Source of the DNA: Canna indica
Lineage: Eukaryota; Streptophyta; Magnoliopsida; Zingiberales; Cannaceae
Direction of reading: 5' to 3'
DNA: 64,000 nucleotides
Assembly: GCA_034359265.1 (NCBI GenBank)
Contig: CP136892.1
Location: 81,274,001-81,338,000 of the forward strand
The notes beneath the pieces were generated by a model. It was not told the origin of the DNA. It saw only the letters and a list, made by a program, of their open reading frames with translations, and searched no databases. Shown here one piece after another: positions 41,715-52,800 of the stretch. Made by a program: the position numbers and the translations under genes. Numbering within the stretch: position 1 is the stretch's first letter; every line of letters begins with the position of its first letter.

Positions 41715-42145
41715 TTACATCAAATGATCGCGAAATAAACTCTCGCACCACAGTACAGCTACATCATCTGTCATAGAAGCAAAAAAACTATGAGCATCAG
41801 GATTCTTAATTAAAAAGTTAACAGTGTGATTCAAAACATCCAGTTCTATAGCCAAACTCTGCAGTCTTTTCACGCATGATGCAGGTGAATCCGCGGGTGT
41901 TGCACTAGTTGCACTTATGTCCTTAACTGCGATGTAATCAAATCTGTTTATTAGTGCATCTGCAAAGTTAAAAGTTGTCACAGAATGACAAGAATAATTA
42001 CCTCTTTTCCTCAGAGGACCACTACATGACCCCGTTGCAGAAGTAGGGGATAACCCTAACTCAATTGGGTATGTCCCCTCTTTCTCATGCGCTCTCATTG
42101 GTTGTTTCCCTTGACCTATATCTTTAAACTCATTCTCGACCCAAC

Positions 42146-42851
42146 TGTTAGGGACTTTTTCGATGCGCCGAGCAATGACGAAATATCCCTTACATATTTG
42201 TAAATATGGACTTGTGTCCATGTAAATTTTCATTCTATTCGTATTCGTTCATGAGAAACCCCGTTGTGCGATCCCCATGGGCCCGTGGTACGAGTGGTAT
42301 GCATTTTGGGGTCATTCGACATTTGGTTCATCCGTTCCGGCTAAGCGGAAAACCTTGTGTTCATTCGTCATGGCCGTGGCCACGAAAAATCACCCCGTCG
42401 GGTGGCCCAAATTTTGTCATGCTCCTCGTGCTTTGCGGAACCTTGGGGGTGGCACATGGGGGTTAGAGGCCTCATGTATAGTGTAGGGGAGTGTTGGCTT
42501 ACGAAACGGTTGCCTTGTGCGAATAACGAACGAGCAGCCCACATGGGCATGCACCATGTCGAATTCGCCCAAGGCGATTGCGGAACTCACCCTACATCCG
42601 TTTTTGCATTTTCTTGTGTCCATAGTCCTGTAAATATTGTATTTTACTTTACGCCTTCAATACCATTCGGCCAACATGGTCATTGAAGGCGCGAACATGG
42701 AATACGAGGTTGGCGCGTGGTCCGAAATATGCCCCGCGATGTTAAGTCGGAAAGCCCATTCGGGATGGATTTCATATCAAGGCTTATCCCTTGCATGCGA
42801 TGCAAGGGTGCCGCACAGGTTCTTCCGCTCCAAAACATTTGGCCCGTGACA
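42146..42851 (+). repeat. 5' LTR
   Basis: Starts TGTTAGGGAC, ends GGCCCGTGACA. Same length as the 3' LTR. Confidence 0.93.
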
Positions 42852-42853
42852 GT

Positions 42854-42866
42854 TGGTATCAGAGCC
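42854..42866 (+). promoter_or_regulatory. primer-binding site, initiator tRNA-Met type
   Basis: TGGTATCAGAGCC, complementary to the 3' end of plant initiator methionine tRNA, two bases after the 5' LTR. Confidence 0.93.
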
Positions 42867-42876
42867 AGGTTGCTAT

Positions 42877-43500
42877 CCTCCAACTGAGAAAGGTCTCGAT
42901 GCAGACATAGCCGACGCACATTCCGTCTATGGCGCTCGAGTTGCCGACGTAGTGAACCCAGTCGAGGACATTCCGACTGTTGTGTTCGGGGAGTGAAGCA
43001 AACATATGATCGATGCAAAGACGGTGACTTTTGCGCAGGGCGGATAGGCCCCTAAGACGCAAAGTCGTTCGCAAGCAAAGCGAGAATTGCAAGCCTCCAA
43101 CTGAGAAAGCCCTCAATGCGGTCATAGCCGACGTGCATTCCGTCTGTGGCGCATGAGTTGCCAATGCAGTGAATCTAGTCGACGAACATTCCGACTATTG
43201 TATTCGAGGAGACAAGCATACATTTATTGATGCAAGGATTGGGACGTTTGCGCAGGGCAGAGAGGCCCCTAAGACGCAAAGTTGTTCACCCACATAACGA
43301 GAATTGCAAGCCCCCAACTGAGGAAGCCCTTGATGCAGACATAGCCGACGTGCATTCCGTCTGTGGCGCACGAGTTGCTGATGCGGTGAACCAGTCGATG
43401 AACTTTCCGACTGTTGTATTCGGGGTGGCAAGCATACATTGATGGGGGTGATGATCGTGACTTGTGCGCAGGGCAGATGGGCCCATAAGACGCAAAGTCA
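42877..43500 (+). repeat. tandem repeat family 1, period 217 bp
   Basis: Three copies start at about 42877, 43094 and 43311, each beginning C(C)TCCAACTGAG and carrying GACATAGCCGACG, CATTCCGTCT and CATTCCGACTGTTG-like blocks, ending in a GTGCGCAGGGC...CCTAAGACGCAAAG segment that resembles the unit of family 2. Confidence 0.9.
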
Positions 43501-44245
43501 GTTGCGCAAGGTGGATGGTCCCCTGTAAGACGCAAAGTCTCGCTCAGAGTAGATCTCTTGCAAGACGCACATTGTGCGCAAAGTAGACTACCTCATAAGA
43601 CGCGAGGATGGTGTGCAGGGCGTTAGCCCATAAGACGCACCGCTGAGCCGATGGCTCACGAGGTACCAAAGTCCTTTGTGCGAAGCAGACTCTCTCGTAA
43701 GACACACATTGTGTGCAAAGCAGGCTCTCTTGTAAGTCGCAAGGACAGTGCGCGGGGCGTAGTCCCGTAAGTCGTACGATTTGTGCGCGGGGCGTTGTCC
43801 CGTAAGTCGCAAGGAGGGCGCGCAGGGCGTTGGCCCCTAAGACGCACCGCAGAGCCTATGGCTTCTGAATTACCAAGTCCTTTGCGCGAAGCAGACTCTC
43901 TCGTAAGACACACATTGTGTGCAAAGTAGACTCTCTTGTAAGTCGCAAGGACAGTGCGCGGGGCGTAATCCCGTAAGTCGCACGAGTTGTGCGCGGGGCG
44001 TAATCCCGTAAGTCGCACGAGTTGTGCGCGGGGTGTAATCTCGTAAGTCGCACGAATTGTGCGCGGGGCGTAGTCCCGTAAGTCGCAAGGATGGTGCGCA
44101 GGGACATTGTCCCCTAAGTCGCATGGATTGTGCGCAGGGCGTTGTCCCCTAAGTCGCAAGGTTGATGCGCATGGCATGATGGCCTATAAGGCGCAAGGTT
44201 GATGCGCATGGCACGATGGCCTGTAAGGCGCAAGGTTTGTGCGGA
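43480..44245 (+). repeat. tandem repeat family 2, period about 35 bp
   Basis: About twenty imperfect copies of a unit with CGTAAGTCGCAAG and GTGCGCGGGGCGT. On the minus strand the array reads as rotating RLTGLRPAHNSC, DLRDYAPRTTRA and TYGITPRAQLV in an open frame, because 35 is not a multiple of three; this is a repeat artefact, not a protein family I know. Confidence 0.9.
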
Positions 44246-44251
44246 GAGCAG

Positions 44252-44690
44252 CGTAAGACTTGAAGCTCGTTGAGATGGGCTCGGTGGTGGGCACCATGAC
44301 CCTTGCGAGGGGCGAGTGAGCAAGCAGTGATCCATAAGACTTGAAGCTCGTTGAGATGGGCTCGGTGGTGGGCGCCATGACTCCTGCGGGGGGCGAGTGA
44401 GCAAGCAGTGATCGGCTCGAAGCGATGGTGCGGGCAATGCTCTAGTGTGGCATGGCCACGGAGCTAGGCTCGTTGGCTCTTTGTGCGGAGAGTTCGCAAA
44501 CGGTGTGACCCGGTTGGAGGAATCTCCCAAGTCGTGATTCGAAGAGCAGCGTAAGACTTGAATCTCGTTGAGATGGGCTCGGAAGAGGGCACCATGACCT
44601 CTACGGGGGGCGAGTGAGCAAGCGGTGATCGGCTGAATGCGGCGGTGGGGGCAATGCTCAAGTGTGGTGCAGCCACGGAACTTCTCAACA
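44252..44690 (+). repeat. tandem repeat family 3, period 80 bp within a larger repeat of about 298 bp
   Basis: TAAGACTTGAAGCTCGTTGAGATGGG begins copies at 44254 and 44334; a diverged third begins at 44552. Copies 2 and 3 are followed by matching GATCGGCT...GGGCAATGCTC...GTGTGG segments. Confidence 0.85.
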
Positions 44691-44703
44691 CTTTGATGCC
44701 CCA

Positions 44704-45120
44704 AAGTCTGGGACTTGTCATTGCCCAGCAAAAACGAGACTTGGTGAATCGAGTAACCATTTCTCGGGTTCATTCACGCGAGCGTTGCTCAACGGCGCTC
44801 GTGTGCCCCACAAGTCTGGGACTTTTCATTGCCCAGCAAAAACGGGACTTGGTGAATCGAGTAACCATTTCCCGGGTTCCTTCGCGCGAGCGTTGCTCAA
44901 CGACGCTCGTGTGCCCCACAAAGTCTGGGACGGCCATAGCCCAGCAACATCGAGACTTGGTGAACATAGTAGCTATTTCTCGATGTCCATTCAAGCGAGC
45001 GTTGCTCAACGACGCTGGTGCCCCTTCAGGCGAAGTTGCTCAACGACACTCGTTTGTTCCACAAGTCTGGGACTTCATTGCCCAGCAACGAGTTTGAGAA
45101 TATCATGTCCCTTTCTCGCA
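44704..45120 (+). repeat. tandem repeat family 4, period about 108 bp
   Basis: Copies start at about 44704, 44812, 44920 and 45063, each with AGTCTGGGAC, ATTGCCCAGCAA, GACTTGGTGAA and GAGCGTTGCTCAACG; the fourth is partial. Confidence 0.9.
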
Positions 45121-45328
45121 ACAACAGGAGATGATGAAACTCAAGGATGTTCCAAGTAGTCATTTCCTGGTGGTGAACTTCACGGCAAAACTCGACATGT
45201 TGCAGCCCCACTGTGGTGTGTCGATACTCAGGCGATGTTCCCTTCGACAACTTACGAAGAATTCACTTTAGCAATTGCAGCCAAAGGTGGTGCGGCCGAG
45301 GCGAGTTCGACGAGGACGTCGAAGCTTG

Positions 45329-45341
45329 AAGTGGGGGAGGA
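45329..45341 (+). promoter_or_regulatory. polypurine tract
   Basis: AAGTGGGGGAGGA directly before the 3' LTR, the second-strand priming site. Confidence 0.85.
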
Positions 45342-46047
45342 TGTTAGGGACTTTTTCGATGCGCCGAGCAATGACGAAATGTCCCTTACATATTTGTAAA
45401 TATGGACTTGTGTCCATGTAAATTTTCATTCTATTCGTATTCGTTCATGAGAAACCCCGTTGTGCGATCCCCATGGGCCCGTGGTACGAGTGGTATGCAT
45501 TTTGGGGTCATTCGACATTTGGTTCATCCGTTCCAACTAAGCGGAAAATCTTGTGTTCATTCGTCATGGCCGTGGCCACGGAAAATCACCCCGTCGGGTG
45601 GCCCAAATTTTGTCATGCTTCTCGTGCTTTGCGGAACCTTGGGGGTGGCACATGGGGGTTAGAGGCCTCATGTATAGTGTAGGGGAGTGTTGGCTTACGA
45701 AACGGTTGCCTTGTGCGAATAACGAACGAGCAGCCCACATGGGCATGCACCATGTCGAATTCGCCCAAGGCGATTGCGGAACTCACCCTACATCCGTTTT
45801 TGCATTTTCTTGTGTCCATAGTCCTGTAAATGTTGTATTTTACTTTACGCCTTCAATACCATTCGGCCAACATGGTCATTGAAGGCGCGGACATGGAATA
45901 CGAGGTTGGCGCGTGGTCCGAAATATGCCCCGCGATGTTAAGTCGGGAAGCCCATTCGGGATGGATTTCATATCAAGGCTTATCCCTTGCATGCGATGCA
46001 AGGGTGCCGCACGGGTTCTTCCGCTCCAAAACATTTGGCCCGTGACA
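45342..46047 (+). repeat. 3' LTR
   Basis: Same boundaries and length as the 5' LTR. About ten differences were counted by eye, all transitions. Confidence 0.93.
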
Positions 46048-46591
46048 CAACGCTCTTCGTCCGAGTTCAATGGTGCTTGAGTTGAGGAACAAGCTAAGTG
46101 GCTCGTTGTAGACTGATTCACAAATGCTTGATCCATCAATTCATAAAATTTAGGTGGACCATTTCGAAACATTTTGAATGAACATCCACAAGTCTGCATA
46201 CCAATAGAAACTTTTTATTTGTACATTGTCGTCATAACTGAAAGTACTATTCAAGAAAAAAAAAATGACATACCGAAATCCGATTCCAAACAGTTTCATC
46301 AACTTCAATAATATTTGTGTCAGGATTCCAGGTTACTCTAGTATGATTAATTAGCTCTTTGAATGATCGATATGTTCGGTGAAGACAACATTTTTTTTGT
46401 CTACACTTATCAAAATCGTATTTGACTTGAAATTTTTCCTCCAACTTATCACTAATTTCGTCCCAACTTTTCTTATCCTTAGTACCACGTTGCATTGCAT
46501 ACTCTGCCATAATTTTTAAAAATTCTTCAGTGACATGGTTGGGCCACTTGGTCACATTTTCTCTGGGTTTGCAGTGGCCACCCATGTTCAA

Positions 46592-48900
46592 CTATTTCTT
46601 AATCTACAATCGTAAACCAAATAAAGAAATGACATGCTTATAAACAATAACCAACATGTCAACTAAGCTTAAGAAAATTTGACGAAAAGTGAAACAAAAT
46701 GACAGTTCCCAAAAATTTAATCTAGTTGAGCTAAAAGAAATTCAATTGATAAGAATATACTAACTTATGCACTGTTTTCGTTACAAATTAATGTCAAAGT
46801 ACTCTATTTATGATTGTAGCAGCAATCAGATGAAGAGAGGATGTCTGGATCTCCTCTTTAAAAACTGATGAAGAGAAGCAACATATTATTCTAGTATAGC
46901 AGCTTTCATAGTTCAGTGGACAAACAAGTTTTCTATTGAAAATGAAGAATTCAAAACCACTTTCTTGAATTAGAAAAATTCTACAATTCAAAACTGAAGC
47001 ATAATTGCACAAAACAAAAATACATTGCACGTTTAAATATGAGATATGCTATAAGCATAGTCAGCCTCTACATGGCATGGGCAAGATGAGCTAGGCATAC
47101 TTTTCATCCTTGGCTAAAACATCTGCATACCCCACTACTTAGTTGAAGTCCAGTAAATAGGAATGTCCAATCTCAAATCTCCTAAATATGTCTTTAACAA
47201 GATAGAACATGTGTCAAATTGGAAATGAAATACCAGACATAGATGACATAGTGCAATAATACATTTAGTAAATGTCATTAACCATAAAACTGATACAACC
47301 AACTTGATACAACCATAAAGTCCAGTAGGTTCTGAACTATAACAGAACCTACCTAACCAAATAAAAGTTTCAAATGAAGTCACAGCATAGTTGACTCAGC
47401 TCCCTGACTTGAATAGCTTTTTTACAAGATTTCAAATGCAAAGTTTGGTGTGCTTATGCTAAAGTTAACATAAATTGGAAACTCAAGGATTTTCTCACTG
47501 GGGACACTTCATTTTAAGAAGTCATACCATAGAGACTACATTTGCTCTCATCCCTGCTATGCATGAAACAAATCTTGGTATGCTACTGGAAATACCTTCT
47601 GATGAAAATCCTTGTTTTGTATGAGAAAGAAAGATAACCTTCCACAAGAAAAATCCTATCTAATCTACCAACTACTAACTTTTTATACTCAATTGGAAAC
47701 TTCTGGTTGGTAAGATCCTCGAGATGTTGATACATCGCGGCTTCTTTCTTGCACCAACTAATTCCTAAACCGAATGCCACTTTGAGTTGTCTTTTTGACT
47801 CCTGATGTTCAACAGTCCACCTCAAATACCAAAACCAGATAAGAGGATGTCCAAATTGGCACCTTTTTTTGTCCACAACGCATTTCTTTGTGCACTACTT
47901 CCGGAACCAATTTGAATCAAGTACAAACTGCTCATCTCTTTAGTACCCATTTCTGATGGTCTCCACTGCCTGCCACCTCATAAAAAATGAGTATCCAAAA
48001 AACAATATTTTTGTCCATATTAGATTCTGGAATGTATCCAAAAAATGGTGTTGAAAAAATCATTTCAAGCTGATTTAGGGTTCACCGTATTGAGTATCCA
48101 AAAAATACTTCATCAAAAAGAATTGCAATGAATTTTTTTATAAAAAAATATACTCACACAAGATATTAATGGCTATCTAAATCGTCTATTTTCCCTAATT
48201 CCACAAAAAAAGAAGGTAAGGAGTCAAACAAAGAATTAGAACAAGGAAAAACCAAATTTACCAATGGATACTTCAAAAGAGATTGTTTCATTGCTGATTT
48301 TTATAAACAACCAAAAGAGATCTCGTTAATGCAAGCAGACAGAAACAACGAAGTCGAATGCAAGCAGACAGAGACCGCAGATCTGTTCGTAGACCGCGAA
48401 AAGAGAGAAAGAAAAGCCAGTTTCGAGGTTACCTGGCCGGAGTGTGCCGAAAAGAGAAGTTTTCGCCGTGGAGCTCTCCCAGGAAGAGATCTGACCGAAG
48501 AAACCTCAGATCTATTCATAGACGGCAACAAGGAAGAAGAAAGGTGGGTTCCGAGCTTACCTTGACCGGAGTTTGTCGAGGGGAAGCACTGGGCGAAAAG
48601 TTGTCGCCGTGGAGGGGGTCGGCTAGGGCTTGTTCGCATGAGAAATGAGATGAGACTCACGGGTTTTGTTCGGGATACTCAAAACGCCGGTTTTGCAATT
48701 ATTCACTAGTTTTCCACCGCGTTTTGTGTTCCGCCCAAAAACCGGGACTCTGGTTTCGAATGTTTTCTGCAACCAAACATGTTTTCGGTTCCGTTTTCAT
48801 TTTCAATCGAAAATGAAACCCGAAAACAGGCTCGTTTTCGGTAACCAAACGCAGGAACTATTCCGGTCTGAAAACAATGAAAAAAGCAGCAAGTTGAATG
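46592..48900. other. flank of the Myb/SANT-like gene, GC-rich leader-like block and repeat-rich end
   Basis: 46592-48240 is AT-rich without a recognised gene; the minus open frame at 47583-47876 (KRCQFGHPLIWFWYLRW) matches nothing I know. 48300-48660 is GC-rich and could be a promoter and leader for the minus-strand gene, as in the PIF/Harbinger element at 26400-26960. 48690-48870 repeats GTTTTCGG/AAAACC-type motifs and GGTTACCGAAAAC-like ends. Confidence 0.4.
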
Positions 48901-49879
48901 TTAGATAAATTGATCTTACAATCTAAAATACTATAGTTTGGAAAAACCGTGGTGACTACAATTCACAGATTTGATAAACTAATCCTTCTTGGAAATTTGT
49001 AGTTTGTTTTACTATGGGAAGGCATCTAAAGCCATGGATTACTTTTCTTCTATTGGACGATCTCTTAGTCTGCAGTGACGCTGTCGACGCACCTTGAAGA
49101 GCGACGTAGCGTGGAGGCAGCCGACGGAGCGAAGCCCCAAATGCCCGGGGTCGAAGGCGGAGGCGCTCCAAGTGGAGCCCGGAGGCGAAAGCGGCCTACG
49201 GACAGAAGTCGAGATTGTTGCCTAGCTGTCGCGCCCGCGGAGTCGAGGACAGGTAGGAAGAGATCGAGGAGGGTCGATGAAGATGCTTGGATGAGAGTTC
49301 GAGACGAATAGACGATGCTACAAAGTTAAGGAGATGGAGATGCGCGTCGCGGTGGAGACGACGACACCATCATGAGTTTTATATGGGACCCACTGATCCG
49401 TTAGAAGTGGGAGTCGCAATTTTTCTTGGACGAGCTTTTTGCAAACCCCTGTATTTATCGGATCAATGCTGGTCAAACTCGACCCGGTCCGAGTGTAATT
49501 AAATTGGGTTACGTTGAGAAAATATCTAATCAAATTTGGGCTCAACTCGGGTCGCGTCCGATTGCACCTTTAGATCGTAAGCCGATGACACTGGGTTGCG
49601 CACATGGTGACGACGAGGTAGCATCAAGTTCAACCCCAAACATTGTCCAGGGTTCATTCTCCACGAGCGTGTATGTTACTATGTTAGTTAACACCTGTTT
49701 TTATGGGGCCCACTGATCCCTTAGAAGTTGGAGTTGGATAAAACCTGTACCGTGTACGAGACAATCAGGGAATCATTTGGCATACCATGTGAATGTATTA
49801 AAACGTAAAGTTGTTTTCTTATACCGTTTCCTTTCGATCTCGATTCCTTTGAGAAGAATAGGGGTGGTAAGAAGAGGAC
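48901..49879. other. upstream region of SDH5
   Basis: A GC-rich island (about 49075-49370) has open frames on both strands but no recognisable domain. A segment of about 34 bp starting ATGGGACCCACTGATCC (about 49384) is repeated in diverged form at about 49703. The proximal promoter of SDH5 should lie here. Confidence 0.4.
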
Positions 49880-52800
49880 ATGGCGACGGTGCTGCGGTCC
49901 CTATCATCATCCGCCGCTCGGCGGCTCTTGTCACCGTCATTGAGGTGGACGAGGAGCTGTTCGTCTCTCCGCCCAATCTCCCCTGCCCGCAAGATCTTCA
50001 GCCAGAGCCCGCTCTCCCGCATGCATCCGAGATCAGGTAGTTATCATTTCTCTCTTTTTTCTCCCCTTATTTTGGGAAAATATTTGCTTTATGTAGTTGA
50101 TTGAGTTTCCTCGACAGTTCCTACTTCTGTGCATAGGAATTTCTTCAACTTAAACAACTAACAACTTCATAAGCCTTTTGTTTTTCAACTTTGTGATGGC
50201 CTCACTTTTCAAATGCTAACATTTCTTTGATATCCTCACGGGAGATCCTTTATGTTATTATAGTTATGGACTTGTGTGACTATATAATATGATAATATAG
50301 AAATCATAGGCTGAAATTCTTCCCCCTTGGGAAATTGAATCTCTTGTATTTGATATATTGAACTTGAAGACAAAATGTAGCGGTTTGAGCTTCTTGTTTT
50401 GTTTTAGAGAGGGGAACAAAGCTGCCCATTGGGCAGCAAATAGGGGGAGAATCTGTAAGGATAGGTGGGTGTGGTCTCTTAACGTAAACAACTCCCTCTT
50501 ATAAATGTGACGTGGTCACATCATGGCCACGTCACCCACTATTTCTTCCATTTTCTCAGTGCTTAGATGAATGATTCGCTGTTATCTCTGGAGATATGCT
50601 GTTATCTCCATTTGTATGTTGTTATTTCCATTCGCCTTACCTTCTTATAAATACCTCTCTCTGTAACGTGTTGTGGTAATTCATTTTGAATAAATTTCTA
50701 TTTCATTTCTTCTTTTCGTTTCTCATTATGGTATCAGAGCCATAAGCTTCTCTAAAAAGACTTTTGATTTTTTTTTTCGATCGCCTCTTCTTTGTTCCTG
50801 TCACCATGGCTACCAGAGAAGGATCGGCAGCTGAAGTTGTTAATCCTGCTGCCATTGGAGGACAGATCATTACGATCAACCGGCCGCCCAACTTCCAATC
50901 AAACTGATCGGCAGCAACAACAACTATGTGATCTGGAGGACTCAGATTGAACTGCTGCTACATGGGTATGATTTATTAGCTTTTATCGATGGTTCTTCCG
51001 TATGTCCTCCTGTCAATGATCCTCGACGACATCACTGGCTGAGGCAAGATAACTTGATTCGCCATGCCATCATGGCATCGGTTGATCAAGCCATCGCCTC
51101 AACAGTCGCTACAGTCTCATCATCTCATGATGCGTGGCATCTCAGTATGCCAATAAGTATCAGTCACGAATCTTTGGTCTTCAAGATAATCTCACAAAGT
51201 TAAAGAAAGGGAACAAATCTGTAGCAAAATACTTTAATGAGATCAAAATTATTGCTAATGAATTAGCAATAGCAGATTCGCCCGTTAACAATGCTGCTTT
51301 AACTATCAAAATTTTAAGTGGGCTTGGATCTGAATTTAACGACATTAGTGCTGCTATAAGGTCGAGGGATACTCCTATTTCCCTCGAAGAATTATATGAC
51401 AAGCTTTCGGGGCATGAAACCTTTTTAGAATGTCGGGATGAATACAATACAGAGGCTTCTGTTCAATACACACACAGAGACATCCATTTAATAATAGAGC
51501 TCAGAACTGGGAAAACAAAAAAAATTCATATCAGAACAGTTTCAGACCACCATACCCAAGCAATCAGAATCCATTTCAGAACAATTTCAGATCACCTAAC
51601 TCGAGTAATCAGAATCAACAAAGGTTCAATCAAAATAGACCAAGGGTTCAATGTCAAATCTGTGACAAGATTGGTCACTCAGCTAAAATCTGCTATTTTC
51701 GTCCTAATACTGATAATTCATTCAGTCCTAGACATCCACAGGTTCATTTCTCTGAACAGTATCAGAAGCCTTCCTCTCCAGCAAATCCTTGGATACTAGA
51801 TTCTGGGGCAACACACCATGTGACAGCAGATCCAGATGGTCTGCAATCGATGACTTCATTCAATAGCAATCAAAACATTTCTTTGGGAAATGGTAATCTG
51901 CTACCTGCATCTCATTCTGGTATGGTAGTTTTGGATGATAATTTTTGGCTTCAAGATGTTTTATATGCTCCTATGATAAGGAAAAATCTAATTTCTGTTG
52001 CCAAAATTTGTAGTCAAAATCATGCGTCAATTGAGTTTTTTCCTCATCATTTCTATGTGAAGGATCTCAAGACTGGAGCTGTGATCGCTCAAGGCTGGAG
52101 TGAAGGTGATCTTTATCACTGGAACATTATCAAACCAGCTGCCCATTCCATCTACGTTCCCTCCATCAGCTCTACAATTTGGCATCAACGCTTGGGGCAT
52201 CCTCAGCGTAAAGTTCTTCACTCAGTTATATCAAAGCATAAGCTTGCTTCATCTTCTTCTAAACCTGAACATTGCAACGCTTGTTTCTGCAATAAAAGTC
52301 ACCGCCTTCCTTTCACTACTTCCTCAATCAAAACATGCAGACCTTTAGAAATTTTATTTTCTGATGTTTGGAGACCTGCTCCAGTTACTTCAACTGAGGG
52401 ACATAGGTTCTATGTAATTTTTGTAGATCATTACTCCAGGTATACTTGGCTTTTTCCAATTAAACATAAATCTGATGTTTACAATGTCTTTTCTTCCTTT
52501 AAGCCACTGGTTGAAAATTATTTTAACCTCTCCATCAAAAGTATTTATACTGATGGAGGAGGTGAATATGTTGCTCTCACACCTTTTCTTTCTGAGCATG
52601 GAATACAACACTTATGCTCACCACCTCATACACCGCAAAGGGTGAGTTTAGCTGAGTGTAAGCACAGACATATCATGGAAACAACTCTTACTCTTCTTGC
52701 CTCTGTAAAGGCCCTTTACAGTATTGGCAGCATGCATGCTTAACTGTTGTATATCTAATCAATCGCATGCATACATCCACTTTGCAAAACAAATCTCCTT

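Larger units (their letters stand above)
42146..46047 (+). mobile_element. young non-autonomous LTR retrotransposon with tandem-repeat core
   Basis: Two LTRs of 706 bp each (42146-42851, 45342-46047) start TG and end CA. CAAC is duplicated on both sides (42142-42145, 46048-46051). A primer-binding site for initiator methionine tRNA follows the first LTR and a polypurine tract precedes the second. The 2490-bp interior has no recognisable gag, protease, integrase or reverse transcriptase. Instead it consists of four families of tandem repeats. The open frames here, including one of 219 residues on the minus strand, come from these repeats. The LTRs differ at about ten sites, all transitions. 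It is inserted in the second coding exon of the Myb/SANT-like gene. Confidence 0.93.
41715..46591 (-). pseudogene. Myb/SANT-like DNA-binding gene split by an LTR retrotransposon
   Basis: Exon 1 (46591-46274) encodes KWPNHVTEEFLKIMAEYAMQ, KSWDEISDKLEEKF and ending VWNRIS, a Myb/SANT-like domain of the L10-interacting-MYB type (Myb_DNA-bind_3 family). After an 80-bp intron, exon 2 starts at 46193 with TCGCSFKMFRNGPPKFYELMD. At 46048 the LTR element begins, and coding resumes at 42141 with VENEFKDIGQGKQ to the stop at 41715. Counting the duplicated CAAC once, the two halves are in the same frame without a stop and would give about 296 residues. The gene is thus disrupted only by the insertion. 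It may be a host gene or an ORF of a larger DNA transposon; no transposase was found nearby. Confidence 0.78.

Noticed and set aside
43656..44773. Several minus-strand open frames, up to 219 residues, with RLTGLRPAHN-like repeats
   Set aside because: They result from the 35-bp and larger tandem repeats in the LTR element; the residues rotate with the repeat period and show no protein domain.
42877..45120. CRISPR-like appearance of regularly spaced repeats
   Set aside because: Plant nuclear DNA; repeats are direct tandem units without unique spacers.
47583..47876. Minus-strand frame of 97 residues with KRCQFGHPLIWFWYLRW
   Set aside because: No homology I can name and no clear splice context; left as unknown sequence.
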